Below, piece after piece: positions 24,116 through 27,961 of a DNA stretch of 27,961 nucleotides. The position numbers and the translations under genes were made by a program. Every line of letters begins with the position of its first letter. Within the stretch, counting starts at the first letter, position 1. Under the pieces are notes generated by a model, which did not search any database, was not told where the DNA came from, and saw only the letters and a list, made by a program, of their open reading frames with translations. The stretch is from JASLDZ01 sp038226305 (GTDB taxonomy: Bacteria; Pseudomonadota; Alphaproteobacteria; Caulobacterales; Caulobacteraceae): assembly GCA_038226305.1 (NCBI GenBank), contig JBBRQN010000025.1, positions 1-27,961 of the forward strand, given 5' to 3'.

Positions 24116-25702
24116 ATGCCCCGCGTGCTCATCGCCGACAAACTCTCCCCCGCCGCCCTGAACATCTTCAAGGAGCGCGGCGTCGACGCCGACGTGAAGA
24201 CCGGCCTCTCCAAGGACGAGCTCCTCAAGATCATCGGCGACTACGACGGCCTTGCCGTCCGCTCCGCCACCAAGGCCGACAAGGACGTGATCGCCGCCGC
24301 GTCGAAGCTGAAGGTGATCGGTCGCGCGGGCATCGGGGTCGACAACGTCGACATCCCCGCCGCCACCGCCAAGGGCATCGTGGTGATGAACACCCCCTTC
24401 GGAAACTCGATCACCACCGCCGAGCACGCGGTTGCGATGATGTTCGCCCTCGCCCGCCAGCTCCCCGCCGCCGACACGTCCACCCAGGCGGGCAAGTGGG
24501 AGAAGAACCGCTTCATGGGGGTCGAGCTCTACGCCAAGACCCTCGGTCTGATCGGTGCCGGCAACATCGGCTCCATCGTGGCCGACCGGGCGCAGGGCCT
24601 GAAGATGAAGGTCATCGCCTACGACCCCTTCCTGACCCCCGACCGGGCGATGGAGATGGGCGTGGAGAAGGTCGAGCTCGACGAGCTTCTGGCCCGCGCC
24701 GACCTGATCACGCTGCACACGCCGCTCACCGACAAGACGCGCAACATCCTCTCGGCCGAGGCCCTCGCGAAGACAAAGAAGGGCGTGCTGATCATCAACT
24801 GCGCCCGGGGCGGACTTGTGGACGAGGTGGCTCTCCGCGCCGCGCTCGACAGCGGCCAGGTGGGTGGCGCCGGGTTCGACGTGTTCACGAGCGAACCCGC
24901 CAACGAGAACCCCCTGTTCGGCGCCCCGAACCTCGTCGCCACGCCGCATCTGGGCGCCTCCACGATGGAAGCGCAGGAGAACGTGGCTCTGCAGGTGGCC
25001 GAGCAGATGAGCGACTACCTCCTCACCGGCGCCGTCACCAACGCCCTGAACTCGCCGAGCGTCACGGCCGAGGAGGCGCCGCGCCTGAAGCCCTACATCC
25101 AGCTGGCCGAGACGCTGGGCCTGTTCGCCGGGCAGATGACGGAAGCCGGCATGTCGGCGGTGGAGATCGCGTACTTGGGCGACGCGGCGAAGCTGAACGT
25201 GCGCCCGCTCACCGCCGCCGCGCTCGCGGGCGTGCTGCGCCCCATGCTGGCCGAGGTGAACATGGTCTCCGCCGGAGAAGTGGCCAAGGCGCGGGGGCTG
25301 AAGGTGACCGAGAGCCGTCAGGAGACCTCGCCCGTCTACGACAGCCTGATCCGCATCACTGTCACCGGCCCCACGGGCGCCCGCGCCTTTGCAGGCTCGG
25401 TGATCGCCGGGGCGCCCCGCATCACCGAGGTGAAGGGCATGGACCTGGAGGCCCCGCTATCGCCGGCCATGCTCTACGTGAACAATCTGGACAAGCCGGG
25501 CTTCATCGGTGCGCTAGGGGGCCTGCTCAGCGAGGCGGGGGTGAACATCGCCACCTTCAACCTTGGCCGCACCGCTTCGGGCGGCGACGCCATCGCTCTC
25601 GTGGGCGTTGACCTCACGGGCGACCGGGGGCTGGACGAGGGGCTGGTGGCCCGCGTGCGCGCCCTGCCGCACGTGAAAGAGGCCCGCGCCCTGCGTTTCT
25701 GA
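24116..25702 (+). CDS. serA: D-3-phosphoglycerate dehydrogenase
   Basis: First step of serine synthesis: oxidises 3-phosphoglycerate to 3-phosphohydroxypyruvate with NAD+. The 528-residue protein is the long form with an added regulatory half. The nucleotide-binding GAGNIGS lies at 148-154; catalytic residues are Arg231 (NCARGG), Glu260 (TSEP) and His278 (TPHLGAS). An intervening allosteric-substrate-binding domain covers about 320-450, and an ACT domain covers about 455-528 (NNLDKPGFIGALGGLL), which in this family senses serine. The ATG at 24116 has GGAG seven bases upstream. Same strand as serC with a short gap, so probably one transcript under the serC leader. Confidence 0.97.
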   Translation: MPRVLIADKLSPAALNIFKERGVDADVKTGLSKDELLKIIGDYDGLAVRSATKADKDVIAAASKLKVIGRAGIGVDNVDIPAATAKGIVVMNTPFGNSITTAEHAVAMMFALARQLPAADTSTQAGKWEKNRFMGVELYAKTLGLIGAGNIGSIVADRAQGLKMKVIAYDPFLTPDRAMEMGVEKVELDELLARADLITLHTPLTDKTRNILSAEALAKTKKGVLIINCARGGLVDEVALRAALDSGQVGGAGFDVFTSEPANENPLFGAPNLVATPHLGASTMEAQENVALQVAEQMSDYLLTGAVTNALNSPSVTAEEAPRLKPYIQLAETLGLFAGQMTEAGMSAVEIAYLGDAAKLNVRPLTAAALAGVLRPMLAEVNMVSAGEVAKARGLKVTESRQETSPVYDSLIRITVTGPTGARAFAGSVIAGAPRITEVKGMDLEAPLSPAMLYVNNLDKPGFIGALGGLLSEAGVNIATFNLGRTASGGDAIALVGVDLTGDRGLDEGLVARVRALPHVKEARALRF

Positions 25703-25763
25703 CGCGCTTCGCAAGCGCTGCGGTTTGGGCCATAACTTCGCAAAAGACGTTCGAGGGGACGAC

Positions 25764-26363
25764 ATGAAGCTGAAGACCATGGCCTGCACGGCCGCGCTCG
25801 CCTTGGCCGCCGCGCTGGGAGCGGCGCAGACGGCGGCCGCCTCCGAAGTCTGGGTCGGGGGTTACGCCCACGGTGTCGGCACCAAGCAGCGCGAAGGGGG
25901 CTTCGACACCCAGATCGGCATCCGGTCCGACCGGATCGACAGCCTGTGGTTCATCGGCAAGCCGTCGGTGCACCTGCTCGGGTCGGTGAACAGCAACGTT
26001 CGCACCGACTTCGTGGCGGGCGGCTTCAACTGGCCGCTGCAGATCGGCCACTCCAACTTCTTCATCCGGCCAGGCATCGGCCTCGCCTACACCAACGGCG
26101 AAGCCGACGTGGGCAACGCCTTCGAGCCGGGCATCACCGCCGCCGAGAAGGCGCGCCGCATCCGCGTGACCGCCACACGCATCGACTTCGGCTCCAACGT
26201 GCTGTTCGAGCCGGAGTTGGCGATCGGCTACCACATCTCGCCGTCGCTGACGGTGGAGGCGTCTTTCGTCCACCTGTCCAACGGCCAGATCCTGCACTCC
26301 GGCAAGAACCAGGGCCTGGACGACGTGGGCGCCCGCATCACCTACCGCTTCGGCGCCAAGTAA
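25764..26363 (+). CDS. Acyloxyacyl hydrolase / lipid A 3-O-deacylase, PagL-like outer-membrane protein
   Basis: Predicted outer-membrane beta-barrel enzyme that removes a 3-O-linked acyl chain from lipid A, changing endotoxin structure. From ATG 25764 (GAGGGG five bases upstream) it has 199 residues; an upstream in-frame ATG at 25725 is rejected because it would put hydrophilic residues before the signal peptide. The signal peptide ends about AAA|S at residue 26. The mature protein shows alternating strands and ends in YRFGAK, close to the usual aromatic C-terminus. The active-site motif FVHLSNG gives His170, Ser172 and Asn173. The acidic residue that is Glu in Pseudomonas PagL seems to be Asp186 or Asp187 (GLDDVG) here. 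A strong hairpin follows the gene. Family good; activity inferred. Confidence 0.83.
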   Translation: MKLKTMACTAALALAAALGAAQTAAASEVWVGGYAHGVGTKQREGGFDTQIGIRSDRIDSLWFIGKPSVHLLGSVNSNVRTDFVAGGFNWPLQIGHSNFFIRPGIGLAYTNGEADVGNAFEPGITAAEKARRIRVTATRIDFGSNVLFEPELAIGYHISPSLTVEASFVHLSNGQILHSGKNQGLDDVGARITYRFGAK

Positions 26364-26373
26364 GCCTCTGAAG

Positions 26374-26408
26374 CCCGGCCGCCCCCCGCAAGGTTCGGGG
26401 CGGCCGGG
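26374..26408 (+). terminator. Strong stem-loop after the PagL-like gene
   Basis: A perfect 12-bp GC-rich stem (26374-26385 with 26397-26408, 11-base loop) begins 10 bases past the stop codon. Only two T residues follow, so it is not a textbook U-tract terminator, but its strength and position make termination likely before the DUF3089 gene. Confidence 0.7.
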
Positions 26409-26491
26409 TTGACCGCCCTGCCCGGAATGGGGATCGTCTCCCCCGACAACGGCCCGCGTCAGACGGGCGGTCGCACCGGGAGACGTCCACC

Positions 26492-27679
26492 ATGATCCGC
26501 CTTCTCAAGACGGCGCTCGCCGTCGCCTCCGGCGCGGGGCTGCTGTCCCTTGGCGCGGTTCCTGCCTTGGCCCAGAGCCCGGCCGCGATGGCGGCTCCCG
26601 CAGGCAACGACTACCGGCAGGCCGCGAACTGGCTGTGCCGCCCGGACCGGCTCGGCCCCTGCGGGTCGGACCTGACCACCACGGTGATCGCGCCGGACGG
26701 CAAGGCCACCCGCGAGGCCTATCGTGCCGCCCGCGACCCCAAGATCGACTGCTTCTACGTCTACCCCACGGTCAGCCACGACCTCACGCCCAACAGCGAC
26801 ATGATTGCCGGGCCGGAGGAGAACAGCGTGGTGCTCACCCAGTTCGCCAGGCTGGGAGCCAAGTGCCGCCTGTTCGCGCCCATGTATCGGCAGGTCACGC
26901 TCACCGCCCTGCAGGCGGGCATCCTCGGCAAGCCGATGGCGGTGGACCGGGTGCTGGGCCTGAACGACGTGCGCGACGCCTGGAACGACTACCTGGCGCA
27001 TGACAACCACGGCCGGGGCGTCGTTCTGGTGGGCCACAGCCAGGGCTCCGGCGTGTTGACGCAACTGATCAAGTCCGACATCGACGGCAAGCCCGTGCAG
27101 GCGCGGGTGATCTCCGCCATCCTGATGGGCACCAGCCTGCAGGTGCCGGAGGGCAAGGACGTGGGCGGCGACTTCCAGTCGATCCCTCTGTGCCATTCCA
27201 AGTCGCAGACCGGCTGCGCCCTGGCCTATGCCAGCTTCCGCGCCGACTCGCCGCCCCCCGCCAACAGCCGCTTCGGCAAGGGCAAGCCCGGCATGAAGGC
27301 CGCCTGCGTGAACCCCGCGGCCCCGCAGGGCGGCGACGTGGCGCTGCACGCCTACTGGAACTCGGGCGTGAACTCCGTCACAGGCAACAGCGCCACGCCC
27401 CCGGCGTGGGTCGTGGGCGGCGCGGCGGTGACGACACCCTTCGTCTCGACGCCCGGGCTGGTCTCCGCCCACTGCGTCTCAGACGAGCATGGCACCTACC
27501 TGTCGGTCACGGTTCATCCCAGCGAGGGCGCCCGGGTAGACGTGATCACCGGCGACGTGATCACCGGCGGGGCCATCCAGAAGGACTGGGGCCTGCACCT
27601 GATCGACGCCAACCTCGCCATGGGCGACCTGGTCGACCTCGTGGACGCGGAAGCGAAGACCTACCTCGCGGGCCGCTGA
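26492..27679 (+). CDS. DUF3089-type alpha/beta hydrolase, exported
   Basis: A 395-residue exported hydrolase-like protein. The signal peptide ends about ALA|Q at residue 27. The N-terminal half has NWLCRP (46-51) and FYVYPTVS (88-95), both typical of DUF3089 proteins, and the nucleophile elbow GHSQGS at 181-186 gives candidate nucleophile Ser183. Five or more cysteines in the mature part suggest disulfides in the periplasm. Near the C-terminus DVITG is encoded twice in tandem. The final catalytic acid and histidine cannot be assigned by eye. ATG 26492 has GGGAG nine bases upstream. The substrate is unknown; lipase or esterase activity is likely only by fold. The gene is convergent with the acyltransferase, 33 bases away. 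Confidence 0.83.
   Translation: MIRLLKTALAVASGAGLLSLGAVPALAQSPAAMAAPAGNDYRQAANWLCRPDRLGPCGSDLTTTVIAPDGKATREAYRAARDPKIDCFYVYPTVSHDLTPNSDMIAGPEENSVVLTQFARLGAKCRLFAPMYRQVTLTALQAGILGKPMAVDRVLGLNDVRDAWNDYLAHDNHGRGVVLVGHSQGSGVLTQLIKSDIDGKPVQARVISAILMGTSLQVPEGKDVGGDFQSIPLCHSKSQTGCALAYASFRADSPPPANSRFGKGKPGMKAACVNPAAPQGGDVALHAYWNSGVNSVTGNSATPPAWVVGGAAVTTPFVSTPGLVSAHCVSDEHGTYLSVTVHPSEGARVDVITGDVITGGAIQKDWGLHLIDANLAMGDLVDLVDAEAKTYLAGR
27539..27568 (+). repeat. Perfect 15-bp tandem duplication within the DUF3089 gene
   Basis: GACGTGATCACCGGC occurs twice in direct succession (27539-27553 and 27554-27568), keeping frame and encoding DVITG twice. It looks like a recent replication-slippage duplication or a short structural repeat. 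Confidence 0.9.
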
Positions 27680-27712
27680 GGGCCTGAGCTCGGCGCAGGG
27701 CGCGGTTTCGGT

Positions 27713-27961
27713 CTAGGCCGGGACCGTGCCCTGCCGGGGCGACGGCCAAGGGATGCGTCGCGCCAGCCGCGTCAGGGGCCGCTCCACGAACAGGTGGAGG
27801 AGGCATCCGGCTCCGACCCCGACTCCCACGCACAGCCCCATGAACACAGCCGCCTGCAGCGGCGTGGCGATGGGCAGGTGCAGCTTGTCCCACAGCACGC
27901 GGAACCCGATCACGGGAAACAGGTGGCCGAGGTAGATCGAATAGGAGGCGTCGCCCAGAAA
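27713..27961 (-). CDS. Acyltransferase 3 family protein, C-terminal part (cut by window edge)
   Basis: Only the last 82 residues lie in the window; the gene runs off the right end. The visible part begins FLGDASYSIYLGHLFPVI, a highly typical stretch of the OafA/YrhL acyltransferase-3 family, followed by one transmembrane helix (GLCVGVGVGAGCLLHLF) and VERPLTRL, the family's usual C-terminal end. Such multi-pass proteins acetylate or otherwise acylate surface polysaccharides, LPS or peptidoglycan at the inner membrane. The stop is TAG at 27713-27715 (minus strand). Which sugar is modified cannot be seen. Confidence 0.85.
   Translation of the reverse strand, partial: FLGDASYSIYLGHLFPVIGFRVLWDKLHLPIATPLQAAVFMGLCVGVGVGAGCLLHLFVERPLTRLARRIPWPSPRQGTVPA

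Overview
The window comes from a very GC-rich (about 70% by eye) Gram-negative bacterium, most likely an alphaproteobacterium of the Caulobacterales type. Reasons: the block rpmH-rnpA-yidC-engB; the alphaproteobacterial form of phosphoserine aminotransferase next to serA; a mannose-1-phosphate guanylyltransferase fused to an AGE-family epimerase domain; a WecG/TagA glycosyltransferase like the holdfast enzyme HfsJ; and a PagL-type outer-membrane lipid A deacylase. The order-level placement is inference; Gram-negative alphaproteobacterium is firm. No rRNA, tRNA, CRISPR array, insertion sequence or prophage gene was seen, and no gene-free stretch exceeds about 240 bases. This is mainly chromosomal core sequence with envelope and polysaccharide genes mixed in.

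Layout. 1-2.6 kb: UDP-glucose dehydrogenase (minus), divergent from a WecG/TagA glycosyltransferase (plus). 2.7-4.1 kb: a translationally coupled pair, a glycine/alanine-rich lipoprotein and a ClpP-fold periplasmic protease-like protein, neither with an assigned role. 4.2-5.9 kb: gamma-glutamyltransferase. 5.9-8.2 kb, minus: a VTT/TVP38 membrane protein followed by an orphan sensor histidine kinase. 8.3-11.5 kb: rpmH, rnpA, yidC, engB. 11.4-12.7 kb, minus: a PseC-like sugar aminotransferase, divergent from the manC-AGE fusion, which is followed by nadE. 17.3-22.3 kb: ftsH, folP, thiD, a nucleotidyltransferase-like gene and a PhzF-family gene, tightly packed and ended by a clear intrinsic terminator. 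22.4-22.6 kb, minus: a small secreted protein rich in Arg and aromatic residues. 22.9-25.7 kb: serC and serA behind a hairpin-rich leader. 25.8-27.7 kb: a PagL-like deacylase and a DUF3089 alpha/beta hydrolase. The right edge cuts an acyltransferase-3 gene (minus).

How the genes work together. Ugd (UDP-glucuronate), ManC-AGE (GDP-mannose, possibly directly from fructose-6-phosphate), the PseC-like aminotransferase, the GT26 enzyme and the acyltransferase all point to surface polysaccharide synthesis, but they are scattered rather than in one locus. YidC, EngB, RpmH and RnpA serve translation and membrane insertion; FtsH serves membrane quality control; folP, thiD and nadE serve cofactor synthesis; serC-serA make serine.

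Starts are often not ATG (GTG or TTG in many genes). engB and folP share an odd feature: the conserved protein reaches upstream of the first usual start codon, and in each an in-frame CTG overlaps the TGA of the gene before. I did not find a clearly new defence or mobile system. The best leads are the lipoprotein/ClpP-like pair, the ManC-AGE fusion, the CTGA junctions, the serC leader and the folP-to-phzF operon.
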